From JAWKIW01 sp046331175 (GTDB lineage: Bacteria; Actinomycetota; Acidimicrobiia; Acidimicrobiales; Acidimicrobilacustridaceae), in contig JAXLRI010000011.1 in NCBI GenBank assembly GCA_046331175.1, positions 1-64,000 on the forward strand: a DNA stretch of 64,000 nt. The letters are read 5' to 3'. The stretch's first letter is position 1; each line of letters opens with the position of its first letter. This document shows positions 1 through 9,986 of this stretch, piece after piece. The translations under genes were made by a program, and so were the position numbers. Under the pieces are notes generated by a model that was not told the origin of the DNA, made no database searches, and saw nothing but the letters and a program-made list of their open reading frames with translations.

Positions 1-1134
1 ATCGACCAGGGCGGCGTCGATGGCCTCGGGCACGGTGTGCACCCCACCGTCGACCAGCTCGGGGCGATACCGGGCCAGGGCGAGGAAGGGCGTCACCGAC
101 TCCCCCATGGTGGTGGCGTCGAGGAAGGTGAAGCGGGCCTGCCCGGGCGGCATCGACGCCAGCAGCCGTAGGACGATCGCCTGCACGGCGCCGACGGCCT
201 CGTCCCGGTGGGCGCCGCCGTCGATGCTGAGGCCCCGATCCGACGGGAACGGCAGCACCGCCGGGAAGGCCACGTCGCCGAACTCGGGGCGCACCAGCGA
301 GCCGTAGCGCAGCCAGCGTTGCGGCCGCTCCGGTGGCTGCCAGTCCATCCACCGATCGTCCTCCCACGGGGCGGTGGCCGGCGGGAGCTCGGACTGGAAC
401 ACCCGCAGGTCGTGGTGGACCAACGCCAGCCCTCGGTCGAGGCGGTGCTGCTGACCGGCCTCGGCGTCCTCCTTGGCCTTTGCCGCGTCGGCGACCCGCC
501 GCTCCCGCAGGGTGTCGGCGTTGCGGCGCAACCGGGTGACGAGGAGCGAGCCCTGGGCGAGCAGGCCGGCCAGGTGGGGCATGCGCTGGGCGCCGAGGAT
601 GCCCTTGGCCAGCTTCAGCTCCTGGTCCAGCTCGGCCACCAGGGCCCGGGGGGTGAGCCCGTCGGGCAGCGCGCCCGGCTGCTGCAACATGACCTCGAAG
701 TGCTCGGCGCGGGCCTTCTGGGCGGCGATGCGCCGGGCCCGCTCGGCGGCGTCGAGCAGGACGGCCTCGAGCTCGTCGGCCGAGGCCCGCATCCGATCGG
801 CCTCGGCGTCGATCTCGCGGCGCCGCTGCTCGAAGTCGTCCTCGAACCGCTCGTCGGCCCCGTCGACCACGTCGAGCAGCTCGGTGATGTAGCGCAGCAG
901 CTCGTGGACCCGCGCCAGGAAGTCGGGGCCGTCGGGCTCATCGGCGGTGACGGCCCGCTCCCCGCGGACCGCGACGTGCTCGTCGGGCCCGACGACGTCG
1001 ACCGCGTCGGCGGCGGCCGCCTCGGCGTCGGGAGGTGCGGCCGCCCCACCGGCGCGGGCGCGGTCCGCCTCGGCAGCGCGCGCCGCGGTCGCCTTGGCGG
1101 CGGCGATCAGGGGATCGTCACCGCCGGGCAGCAC
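1..1134 (-). CDS. FtsK/SpoIIIE-like DNA-translocating ATPase (N-terminal part, gene runs off the window)
   Basis: The minus-strand frame stays open from an in-frame stop at 1197-1195 to the window edge; GTG at 1134 is the first possible start and gives 378 residues with no stop. The first ~150 residues are Ala/Glu/Arg-rich and look coiled-coil. The last ~100 contain the segment RFTFLDATTMGESVTPFLAL followed by Y-rich text like the region just before the motor domain in large actinobacterial FtsK/SpoIIIE-type ATPases (a family pattern I recall as RFTIID...GLGQNFAAF). The Walker motifs would lie beyond base 1, so motor activity is inferred. Such proteins act as hexameric membrane-associated DNA or protein pumps. 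Other coiled-coil ATPases are possible. Confidence 0.6.
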   Translation of the reverse strand, partial: MLPGGDDPLIAAAKATAARAAEADRARAGGAAAPPDAEAAAADAVDVVGPDEHVAVRGERAVTADEPDGPDFLARVHELLRYITELLDVVDGADERFEDDFEQRRREIDAEADRMRASADELEAVLLDAAERARRIAAQKARAEHFEVMLQQPGALPDGLTPRALVAELDQELKLAKGILGAQRMPHLAGLLAQGSLLVTRLRRNADTLRERRVADAAKAKEDAEAGQQHRLDRGLALVHHDLRVFQSELPPATAPWEDDRWMDWQPPERPQRWLRYGSLVRPEFGDVAFPAVLPFPSDRGLSIDGGAHRDEAVGAVQAIVLRLLASMPPGQARFTFLDATTMGESVTPFLALARYRPELVDGGVHTVPEAIDAALVD

Positions 1135-1376
1135 CCGTCGGCCAGCTGGCTGCTCGTCGATCTCGGTCTCCGTCCGCGTCTGTCCGCCACCGGGTCACGG
1201 CTGCAGGGTCGAGCACCGCCCGCGTGCACGGGGACGGGCAGCGCCCACCCGACACCGGGGTCATCGGCAGGTGGGCCGGCCAGCCTGAGCAGTTCGGCCC
1301 ATCCGATGGGTCGCGGTGCTCATCCGGCGCGGCCGGGCGCGGCTGCGGGCGGTCGACCGCCGGCCGCCGGGAGGGC

Positions 1377-2255
1377 TCAGACCAGGGGCCGCAGGGCGCC
1401 GCGCAGGTCGCGGGCCTGGTGCTCGATGGCCTCGTCGGACTCGTCGTCGGCGGTGCCCTCGAACACCGCCCGGAGGCCGATGGCCTGGCCGACGATGTCC
1501 TTCCAGACCGCCGGGTCGAAGCCGTAGGGCAGGCGGATGGCCTCGGCCCGGTCGGCCGCGTCGACGAGGGACAGGACGCCCTCGTGGTCGCGGGCGTCGT
1601 GCATCAGCCGGTCGGCCGCCACGAACAGGTCCGACAGCACCTGCTGGGCATCGACGCCACCGTCGTCGTCTCCGGCCGCGTCGCCGTCTCCGGCGTCGTC
1701 GTCCTCGGCGTCGTCCTGGTCGTCACCACGATCGCCGTCGTCGATCGGCAGGGCGTCGGGGAACTCGACGGCGTCGATGAGGCGCTCGACCCGCTCCTCG
1801 TCCTCGGCCAGCACGACGAGGTCGCCGTCGACGTCGAACTCGTGGGGGATCCCGTCGGTGACGAGGATCTGCACGAGGTGGGTCTGCAGGTCGTCGGACC
1901 AGTCGGACAGGTCGTAGGCGACCTGGTCGGCGTCGGGGTCGAGCGTGGGCAGCGTGGCCACCTCGACGTGGTCGACGAGGTTGTCGGCCCGGGCCTCGAA
2001 GGCGACGGGCACGTGGAGGGTGGCGCCCTGCCAGGCGTGGGGCACCGCCTCGCCCTCGAGCAGCTGCTCGAGCATCACCCGCGACTCGGCGGCCCACTCG
2101 GCGAGGTCGTAGAGCACCTCGCCGCCCCCGGTGGCGTCGTCGGGGAGCGCCGGCTCCGGTCGCTCGTCGACCAGCTCGAGGTCGCAGTCGGGGCAGCGCT
2201 CGACCGAGGCGAGGAACTCCCCTCCGCACTGCAGACACCACTTCGTCGACGCCAC
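1377..2255 (-). CDS. Zinc-ribbon protein with two tandem DUF2007-like repeats
   Basis: The 292-residue protein starts with a four-cysteine zinc ribbon (C7, C10, C21, C24). Two homologous blocks follow at about residues 46-100 and 112-167. Each has a YDL.(E/D)W helix, an LLEGEAVPHAW-like or ILVTDGIPHEF-like turn and a V.VP/VVLAE strand. Then come an almost purely Asp/Gly linker (about 170-205) and a helical C-terminus. The block pattern resembles the DUF2007 'signal transducing' fold; no enzymatic residues are visible. GTG at 2255 is preferred over longer starts because GGAGGGG lies 8 bases upstream. It is downstream of the acyl-CoA mutase gene on the same strand. Function unknown. Confidence 0.75.
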   Translation of the reverse strand: MASTKWCLQCGGEFLASVERCPDCDLELVDERPEPALPDDATGGGEVLYDLAEWAAESRVMLEQLLEGEAVPHAWQGATLHVPVAFEARADNLVDHVEVATLPTLDPDADQVAYDLSDWSDDLQTHLVQILVTDGIPHEFDVDGDLVVLAEDEERVERLIDAVEFPDALPIDDGDRGDDQDDAEDDDAGDGDAAGDDDGGVDAQQVLSDLFVAADRLMHDARDHEGVLSLVDAADRAEAIRLPYGFDPAVWKDIVGQAIGLRAVFEGTADDESDEAIEHQARDLRGALRPLV

Positions 2256-2409
2256 GACCGCGACCCCTCCCTCGCTCCGGCGCATCCTTGCACGCGTCGC
2301 CCCGCCTGTCGTCCGCCACCGGGCGCGACGGGGTCGGCACCGGGTGCGCACGCCAACGGCGTCGGCGATCGGCTCGGCGATCGGGCTCGACGACGCGGCG
2401 GGTGACCGC

Positions 2410-4077
<1,668 letters not shown>

Positions 4078-4200
4078 GGGCCGAGTCTTCCAGACCACCG
4101 GGGGCACCGTCGGCGTCGGGGCACCGGCAGGCCGGCTGGCGGCCCGGGAGGGACCGACGACCCTGGCCAGGCCCTCCCCCGCGGCTACTAGGGTCGCCCC

Positions 4201-5193
4201 ATGGCCTACCCCGACAAGCCCGATCGGAACCTCGCCCTCGACATCGTCCGCGTCACCGAGGCGGCCGCCCTGGCGGCCTCCCGCTGGATGGGGCGGGGCG
4301 ACAAGGAGGGGGCCGACGGGGCCGCCGTCGACGCCATGCGCCTGGTCCTCGGCACCGTCGCCATGGACGGCGTCGTGATCATCGGCGAGGGCGAGAAGGA
4401 CGAGGCCCCGATGCTCTACAACGGCGAGCGCATCGGTGACGGCACGCCGCCGGCGGTCGACATCGCCGTCGACCCGGTCGACGGCACCACCCTCACCGCC
4501 AAGGGCCGCGGCAACGCCGTGTCGGTCATCGCCCTCTCCGAGCAGGGGTCGATGTTCGACCCCGGCCCGTGCGTCTACATGGAGAAGATCGCCGTCGGCC
4601 CCGAGTGCAAGGGCGCCATCGACATCGACGCCACGGTCGCCGAGAACATCGCCTCGGTCGCCAAGGCCAAGGGCGAGGACGTGCGCGACGTCACCGCCGT
4701 CATCCTCGAGCGCGACCGCCACGACGACCTCATCGCCGAGGTCCGCGCCACCGGCGCCCGCATCCGCCTCATCCCCGACGGCGACGTCGCCGGCGCCATC
4801 TCCACCGCCTGGCCCGACTCCGGCGCCGACATCCTGTTCGGCATCGGCGGCACCCCCGAGGGCGTCATCGCCGCCGCCGCCCTCAAGTGCATGGGCGGTG
4901 AGCTGCAGGGCAAGCTCTGGCCGCGCAACGACGACGAGCGCCAGGCCGCCCTCGACGCCGGCTACGACCTCGACCGCGTGCTCACCACCGACATCCTCTG
5001 CGGCGGCGACAACTGCTTCTTCGCCGCCACCGGCATCACCGACGGCGAGCTGCTCAAGGGCGTGCACTTCGACCGCAACGGCGCCACCACGCAGTCGCTG
5101 GTGATGCGCTCCAAGAGCGGCACCGTGCGCCTCATCAACGCCCGCCACCAGGGCGAGAAGCTGCGCGGCCTCGGCGCCATCGGCTTCAGCTGA
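4201..5193 (+). CDS. glpX: Class II fructose-1,6-bisphosphatase GlpX
   Basis: The 330-residue protein is typical of GlpX. It has the metal-binding GEGEKDEAP block (about 62-70), DPVDGTTL (about 97-104), and the glycine-rich GIGGTPEGV and CGGDNCFF stretches of the sugar-phosphate site. It hydrolyses fructose-1,6-bisphosphate to fructose-6-phosphate in gluconeogenesis and is the usual FBPase of Actinomycetota, where class I is absent. The ATG at 4201 follows a short 123 bp divergent region shared with the acyl-CoA mutase gene. A gluconeogenic enzyme next to an acyl-CoA carbon-skeleton mutase would fit growth on fatty or branched acids, but that link is inference. Confidence 0.96.
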   Translation: MAYPDKPDRNLALDIVRVTEAAALAASRWMGRGDKEGADGAAVDAMRLVLGTVAMDGVVIIGEGEKDEAPMLYNGERIGDGTPPAVDIAVDPVDGTTLTAKGRGNAVSVIALSEQGSMFDPGPCVYMEKIAVGPECKGAIDIDATVAENIASVAKAKGEDVRDVTAVILERDRHDDLIAEVRATGARIRLIPDGDVAGAISTAWPDSGADILFGIGGTPEGVIAAAALKCMGGELQGKLWPRNDDERQAALDAGYDLDRVLTTDILCGGDNCFFAATGITDGELLKGVHFDRNGATTQSLVMRSKSGTVRLINARHQGEKLRGLGAIGFS

Positions 5194-5224
5194 TCGCCCC
5201 GCGGGCACGCGGTCGCGCCGGCGC

Positions 5225-5294
5225 ACCACTGACCGGCACCGGCGGACCACTGAACGGCACCGGCGGACCGCTGATCGGCAGCGGCGGACCGCTG
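5225..5294 (+). repeat. 21-bp tandem repeat, about 3.3 copies
   Basis: Units start at 5225, 5246 and 5267, with a partial unit at 5288. Each has the pattern ACC(A/G)CTGA..GGCA.CGGCGG. Copies differ at only a few bases. It is noncoding, just behind glpX. Confidence 0.85.
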
Positions 5295-5664
5295 TGCCGG
5301 GCGCGTCGTCGTCCGGCTCGTCCGGCTCGGGCGGCAGGCCCGACCCGAGCGGCAGGCCACCTGCGCGGCTGGCCCGCGCCCTCACCCCGTGCACCGGGCC
5401 GACGACGGCAGCCGACGAGGTCGAGCGGCCGCGCGACGGCGGCCGAGACGGCGCGCCCAGCGGAGCCGCCCCCGGCCGGGCGACGGCGGCCGAGACCGCG
5501 CACACGACGCCAGCGACCCCGGCAGCCCCGGGGCGTCGACGTGGCGCCCGCCGAGCACGGCGGGGTCCGACCTGTCCGGGGACCCGGAGGATCTCGATGG
5601 GTGGCGACGACGTGACTCTCGGTCATCCCCCGCTGTTTCCCTGTCATCCTGTTGCGCCCGGTGA

Positions 5665-5678
5665 CGAACAGGTGTACG
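5665..5678 (+). promoter_or_regulatory. SOS-box-like (LexA) operator
   Basis: CGAAC-AGGT-GTACG differs at one base from the actinobacterial LexA consensus CGAAC-N4-GTTCG. It sits 8 bases before the GTG start of the DUF222 gene. REP13E12/DUF222 genes of mycobacteria are known to carry SOS boxes, which supports the assignment. Confidence 0.55.
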
Positions 5679-5686
5679 CTCTTGTG

Positions 5687-6664
5687 GTGTCCACGAGGGA
5701 GAAAAGCAGCCGTGGCTCGTCGACGATCGGCGCCGCAGTGGCGTCGGTCGCCGCCGAGGTGGGTCGGCTGGTCGGGGGGTTCGATCCGGCGGTGATCTCC
5801 GCGGCCGATGCCGCGGTGCTGGTGGAGCGGTTCGCCGAGCTGGAACGCCTGGCGGTGGCGGGGCGGTTGCTGGCGGCGGGGCGGATGGCCCGGACGTCGG
5901 TGTGGGCCGGTTCGGGCGACGCGGACGTGGCCGAGTGGATGGCCCGCACCACCGGGCAGTCGCGTGCGGACGCCCGCAAGGACCTGGCGGCGGCGCGGGT
6001 GCTCGACGAGCTCGATGGCACCCAGGACGCGCTGCGCCAGGGTCGGCTCACCAAGGAACAGGTCCGCGAGATCGCCCCGGCCGCCAAGGCCGCGCCCGGC
6101 AGCGAGGGTGAGCTGTTGTCCGAGGCGGCCAGCGGGTCGGTGGAGGGCCTGGCCCGCAAGGCCCGCGCCGCCAAGGCCGCGGCGCGTGGCGACGGCCGCG
6201 ATGTGGTGGAGCGGGTCCGGCGGCGCCGGTCGGTGACCCACGGCCGCGGTGAGGACGGCTCGGCGTGGCTGCGAGCCGTCGGGCCGCCCGACGACATCGC
6301 GAGGATCCTGGCCGGGCTCGCGCCGTGGGTCGAGCAAGCGCGGCGGGCTTCGCGCGGCCGGGGTGAGGTGCTGACCGACGAGCAGGCCACCTTCGACGGG
6401 TTGGTCGCCGTCGCCGCCCAACCCGTGCCCCGTGCTGGTGACCCCCTCGCCGCCGGCGCCATCCCCGGCGGATGCATCGACCTCGACGACCCCGACGACG
6501 ACGGCGACGCCACCGCACGCGCCACCACCCGCGAGGCCGCGAACACCGGCGGCCCCGCACCGGGCACCCGGACGGGCCCGCCACCCAGCCGAACCCCCGG
6601 CGCCGGCCCGCAGCCACCACCACGACCCGGCGAACCTGCCCAGCTCGACCTCCTCGCCGACTGA
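5687..6664 (+). CDS. DUF222 (REP13E12-like) protein lacking the C-terminal HNH nuclease domain
   Basis: The 325-residue product begins with the helical DUF222 domain (about residues 10-260: ELERLAVAGRLLAAGRMA, then a DVAEWMARTTGQSRADARK-like segment, then LTKEQVREIAPAA). Family members usually continue into an HNH endonuclease with CxxPxC and DH motifs. Here the protein stops after FDGLVAVAAQP and runs into a Pro/Thr/Gly-rich tail (about 265-325) with no Cys or HNH. Either the 3' part was lost or this is an HNH-less variant. GTG 5687 (or 5684) lies directly behind an SOS-box-like site, suggesting DNA-damage induction. No Shine-Dalgarno sequence is seen, which fits a near-leaderless message. 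A 24-bp direct repeat follows the stop. Confidence 0.8.
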   Translation: MSTREKSSRGSSTIGAAVASVAAEVGRLVGGFDPAVISAADAAVLVERFAELERLAVAGRLLAAGRMARTSVWAGSGDADVAEWMARTTGQSRADARKDLAAARVLDELDGTQDALRQGRLTKEQVREIAPAAKAAPGSEGELLSEAASGSVEGLARKARAAKAAARGDGRDVVERVRRRRSVTHGRGEDGSAWLRAVGPPDDIARILAGLAPWVEQARRASRGRGEVLTDEQATFDGLVAVAAQPVPRAGDPLAAGAIPGGCIDLDDPDDDGDATARATTREAANTGGPAPGTRTGPPPSRTPGAGPQPPPRPGEPAQLDLLAD

Positions 6665-6693
6665 CACGCCCCGGGCGAGGGAGCGTCACCCGA

Positions 6694-6756
6694 CGAGCGG
6701 CTGACGACGCGACGAGCCCCCCGAGCCGGCGCCGAGCGGCTGACGACGCGACGAGC
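6694..6756 (+). repeat. 24-bp direct repeat behind the DUF222 gene
   Basis: The same 24 bases (starting CGAGCGGCTGACGACG) occur at 6694-6717 and 6733-6756, 39 bp apart and without mismatch. They lie between the DUF222 stop and the convergent SDR gene. Such duplicates can mark a deletion or slippage, which may relate to the missing HNH part; that is inference. Confidence 0.8.
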
Positions 6757-6794
6757 GGCGGGCCGGTGCACCGATGGGCGACCGGCCGCCCCGG

Positions 6795-7760
6795 TCAGCC
6801 GGGGGCGTCCTCGACGTGGCTCGGGCCCGACGACGCCACCACCGGCGGGTGCACAGGCGGCTCGGGGACGGCCTCGTCGCCACCCGGGTCGTCGGTGACC
6901 GGCTCGACGGGACCGGCGGCGGCCTCCTCGCGCGCCTTGGCCACCGCCCCGGCCATGGCCGACAGCCGGCCCATCATCACCCGGCGGGCGCCGCGGGGCA
7001 GGGGCGACTCGAGGGCGGCGATCACGCGGTAGCCGAGGCCCGGCACGCACAGCGCCCGGCCGCGGGCCGCGGCGGTGACGGCCTGGCGGGCCACGACGGG
7101 CAGCGACAGCCACACCACGTCGGGCATGTCGTTGTAGCCCTCTTCGGGGATGTGCTCCTGGAACTCGGTGCGCACGAACCCGGGGCACAGCGCGGTGACG
7201 GTGACCCCGCTCCCCCGCAGCTCCTCGTAGAGCGACTCGGAGAACAGCGTGACGTAGGCCTTGGTGCCGGCGTAGGTCGCCATGCCCGGCGTCGGCTGGA
7301 AGCTGGCCATCGACGACACGTTGAGGATCGCCCCCCGGCCCCGCTCGACCATCCCCGGCAGCACCGCCCGGGTGAGCCGGGTGACGGCGGTGACGTTGAG
7401 GGCGATCTGGCGCTCCTCGTCGTCGGGGGACAGCTCGACGAGCGGGCCGGCCGTGCCGACGCCGGCGTTGTTCACCAGCAGGTCGATGGGCGGGTGCGTG
7501 TCGGTGTCGGCGTCGAGGCGGCGCTCGACGGCTGCCCGCTGCTCCCGATCGGTGAGGTCGGCGGCCAGCACCTCGACCCTGGTGTCGAACCGACGGCCGA
7601 GGTCGGTGGCCAGCGCCTGCAGCCGATCGGCCCGCCGGGCGACCAGCACGAGGTGCCCGACCCCCCGGGACGCCAGCTCGACGGCCAGGGCCTCGCCGAT
7701 CCCGCTCGACGCCCCGGTCACGAGGGCGGTGTGCCACGGCACGGCGCGCATGCTCTCCAT
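6795..7760 (-). CDS. Short-chain dehydrogenase/reductase (SDR)
   Basis: A 321-residue classical SDR. The cofactor loop TGASSGIG is at about residues 13-20, LVARR suggests NADP preference, NNAG lies in the middle, and the catalytic Ser...Tyr-x-x-x-Lys is present as SSMASF...YAGTKAYV. A C-terminal extension after about residue 250 is Pro/Glu/Val-rich and probably disordered. It should oxidise or reduce a carbonyl on a lipid-like or other hydrophobic substrate; the substrate cannot be read from sequence. ATG 7760 (MESMRAVPW) is the natural start; ATG 7751 is an alternative. It lies downstream of a membrane-protein gene on the same strand with a 113 bp gap. Confidence 0.9.
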   Translation of the reverse strand: MESMRAVPWHTALVTGASSGIGEALAVELASRGVGHLVLVARRADRLQALATDLGRRFDTRVEVLAADLTDREQRAAVERRLDADTDTHPPIDLLVNNAGVGTAGPLVELSPDDEERQIALNVTAVTRLTRAVLPGMVERGRGAILNVSSMASFQPTPGMATYAGTKAYVTLFSESLYEELRGSGVTVTALCPGFVRTEFQEHIPEEGYNDMPDVVWLSLPVVARQAVTAAARGRALCVPGLGYRVIAALESPLPRGARRVMMGRLSAMAGAVAKAREEAAAGPVEPVTDDPGGDEAVPEPPVHPPVVASSGPSHVEDAPG

Positions 7761-7873
7761 GGCCGGCCAACCTACCTGGCCCGCCACCCGCGCTCGACGT
7801 GCCGGGCCGGACCCACGGACCACCTGGGCGATCGGCGGGCAGCCGGTCGGCCGGGTCGGCGGTCTGCCTCCTC

Positions 7874-8524
7874 CTACGCCAACAGCAGGGCCAGCACCAC
7901 GATCACCGGGGCCATGAACAGCTCCATGAGGGCGGCGATGGCCGCCAGGCCGGTGGCGATCAGGTAGGGCACCGAGATGAGGCGGATGGCGTGGCCGTAC
8001 TCGGGCAGGTCGCGATGCGCCTGCAGCAGCAGCCGGCCGCCCTTCCAGAGGTCGCCCGGCAGGCCGATCAGCCAACGCCGGTGCTGGGTGCGGGCGTGGG
8101 ACTCGCGCACCAGGTCGGCGACCTCGGCCGCGTGGCCCATCATCACGTCGGGGTTCTCCCGGATGCGGGCCGGCAGCGCCACCACCTCGTCGAGGGCCCG
8201 GGCGAAGGTCCACAGCACCACCGACGGCAGCGCCAGCAGCCCCGCGAGGACCAGCACGGCCAGCCACTGCGCCCAGCCGACCGGGCCGCTGAGCACCATG
8301 GCGAGCACGATCACCACGGTGGCCGCCGCCGCCATGGCGGCGTACACCCGCACGACCGTGCCCAGCCGCTTGGCGATGGGCACCACCTTCCGCAGCACCG
8401 GCAGCACCTTGTCGACGCCGTCGCGGGCCAGGCCCGAGACGCGCGCCGCGGTGCCGAGCGACGCGGCGGTGGAGGACACCGACGAGAGCGACCCCGAGCC
8501 GGGCAGCGGGCTGGTCATGGGCAT
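7874..8524 (-). CDS. Integral membrane protein of unknown function
   Basis: The 216-residue protein has two adjacent hydrophobic helices at about 55-75 and 78-98. A soluble helical part follows, with VVALPARIRENPDVM and a His/Arg-rich stretch. A long hydrophobic C-terminus ends MAPVIVVLALLLA. I do not recognise the family. ATG 8524 (MPMTSPLPG) or ATG 8518 are the likely starts; neither has a clear ribosome site. It lies between a P450 and an SDR on one strand, but spacings of 76 and 113 bp do not prove an operon. Confidence 0.65.
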   Translation of the reverse strand: MPMTSPLPGSGSLSSVSSTAASLGTAARVSGLARDGVDKVLPVLRKVVPIAKRLGTVVRVYAAMAAAATVVIVLAMVLSGPVGWAQWLAVLVLAGLLALPSVVLWTFARALDEVVALPARIRENPDVMMGHAAEVADLVRESHARTQHRRWLIGLPGDLWKGGRLLLQAHRDLPEYGHAIRLISVPYLIATGLAAIAALMELFMAPVIVVLALLLA

Positions 8525-8600
8525 CACGGTACCGGCCGCCCCCACCGGCCCGGCGGGCAGGTGGCGACGTCGTCGGTCACGGGGTGGGACCCGCCGGGAC

Positions 8601-9875
8601 CTACCCGACGCCGACGCGCAGCTCGTCGAGGCCGCGCAGCACGAAGTGGTCGCGGTAGGCGACCGGATCGGTGCGCAGCTCCATGTCCGGGAAGCGCGAC
8701 ACGAGCGAGCCGATGGCGACCTGGCCCTCCAGCCGCGCCAGCGAAGCCCCGAGGCAGAAGTGGATCCCATGGGAGAAGGCGAGGTGGTGGCTGTCACCCC
8801 GGCCCACATCGAGCTGGTCGGGGTCGGCGAAGCGGGCCGGATCGCGGTTGGCCGCGGCGATCAACGTCACCACCTGCTCGCCCTTGGCGAAGGTGCGCCC
8901 GCCCACCTCCAGCCCGTCCACCGCGGCGATGCGACCGGTGAGGTGCACCGGGCCGTCGAAGCGCAGCAGCTCCTCGACGGCCGAGGGGACCAACGACGGG
9001 TCGTCGGCCAGGCGTCGGAGCTGGTCGGGGTGCTCGAGCAGCGCCTTGGTGCCGTTGCCGATCAGGTTGGTGGTGGTCTCGTGGCCGGCCACGAACAGCA
9101 GCACCGTCATCGACCGCAGCTCGGCCTCGGTCAGGCGGTCGCCCTCCTCCTCGGCCAGCACCAGCGCGGTGAGCAGGTCGTCACCGGGCTCGCGGCGCCG
9201 CTGCTCGTAGAGGTCGTTGAAGTAGCCGACGATGTTGACCAGCCCGGCGACGCCGGCCATCGCCTCGTCTTCGGGGATGATCCCGTCGAGCAGCCGGGTG
9301 GCCGCCGAGGACCACGGGCCGAACTGCTCGCGGTCGGCCACGGGCACGCCCATCAGCTCGCAGATGACCGTCACCGGCACGGTGAAGCCGAGGTCGTGCA
9401 CGACGTCGAGCTCGCCCTGCTCGGCGGCCTCGTCGAGGATCTCGTCGACCAGCTGCTGGACCCTCGGGCGCAGCGCCTCGACCCGTCGGGGCGTGAAGGC
9501 CTTGCTGACCAGCTTGCGCAGCCGGGTGTGGTCGGGCGGGTCGAGGAACAGCAGGACGTTGACCTCGGCGTCGCTCAGCCCGGTGCGGAAGTCCACCTCG
9601 TCGTTGCCGACCGGCGTGGGCCGGTGGGCCGGGTTCGAGCTCCATCGGGCGTCGCGCAGCACCGCCTCGCAGTCGGCGAAGCGGGTGAGGACGTACGAGC
9701 CGGGGTCGAGCGGGTTCTCGTACAGCGGCGTCGTCTCGCGCAGGTGGCGGTACAGCGGGTACGGGTCGGCCCGCGACTCGGGCGTGAACAGCGCCGACAG
9801 GTCCAGGTCGATCGGCGGCGGCGCCACGCCCTCCACCCCGGTCGCGCTGCTCGTGCCGTCTCCCCCGTGCCCCAT
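8601..9875 (-). CDS. Cytochrome P450
   Basis: A 424-residue soluble bacterial P450. The I-helix oxygen-activation motif is AGHETT, the K-helix ExxR is EELLR, and the heme loop is FSHGIHFCLGASLAR with the iron-ligating Cys at residue 374. Length and motifs are complete. It should hydroxylate a hydrophobic substrate using ferredoxin electrons; no ferredoxin or reductase is adjacent. The pattern is similar to CYP107-like bacterial P450s, but I would not assign a subfamily. ATG 9875 begins MGHGGDGTSS. The gene lies 111 bp downstream of the desaturase gene on the same strand. Confidence 0.96.
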   Translation of the reverse strand: MGHGGDGTSSATGVEGVAPPPIDLDLSALFTPESRADPYPLYRHLRETTPLYENPLDPGSYVLTRFADCEAVLRDARWSSNPAHRPTPVGNDEVDFRTGLSDAEVNVLLFLDPPDHTRLRKLVSKAFTPRRVEALRPRVQQLVDEILDEAAEQGELDVVHDLGFTVPVTVICELMGVPVADREQFGPWSSAATRLLDGIIPEDEAMAGVAGLVNIVGYFNDLYEQRRREPGDDLLTALVLAEEEGDRLTEAELRSMTVLLFVAGHETTTNLIGNGTKALLEHPDQLRRLADDPSLVPSAVEELLRFDGPVHLTGRIAAVDGLEVGGRTFAKGEQVVTLIAAANRDPARFADPDQLDVGRGDSHHLAFSHGIHFCLGASLARLEGQVAIGSLVSRFPDMELRTDPVAYRDHFVLRGLDELRVGVG

Positions 9876-9986
9876 GGCCGGGCACGGTACCGCGGGGCCC
9901 GTCGCGCCGGTGTGTGGTCGGTGTTCGTCCCGGCCATCGGGCGCCAGCCGGGGGTTCGAGCCGCCGAGCGGGCGGTGCCTCCCGGA

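Larger units (their letters stand above)
5194..5686. other. Intergenic region with short repeats
   Basis: No convincing gene lies between glpX and the DUF222 gene. The region holds a 21-bp tandem repeat (5225-5294) and two direct copies of GCGACGGCGGCCGAGAC (5433-5449 and 5480-5496). It ends in an SOS-box-like site at 5665-5678. Long open frames across it on both strands are low-complexity GC shadows. Confidence 0.6.
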
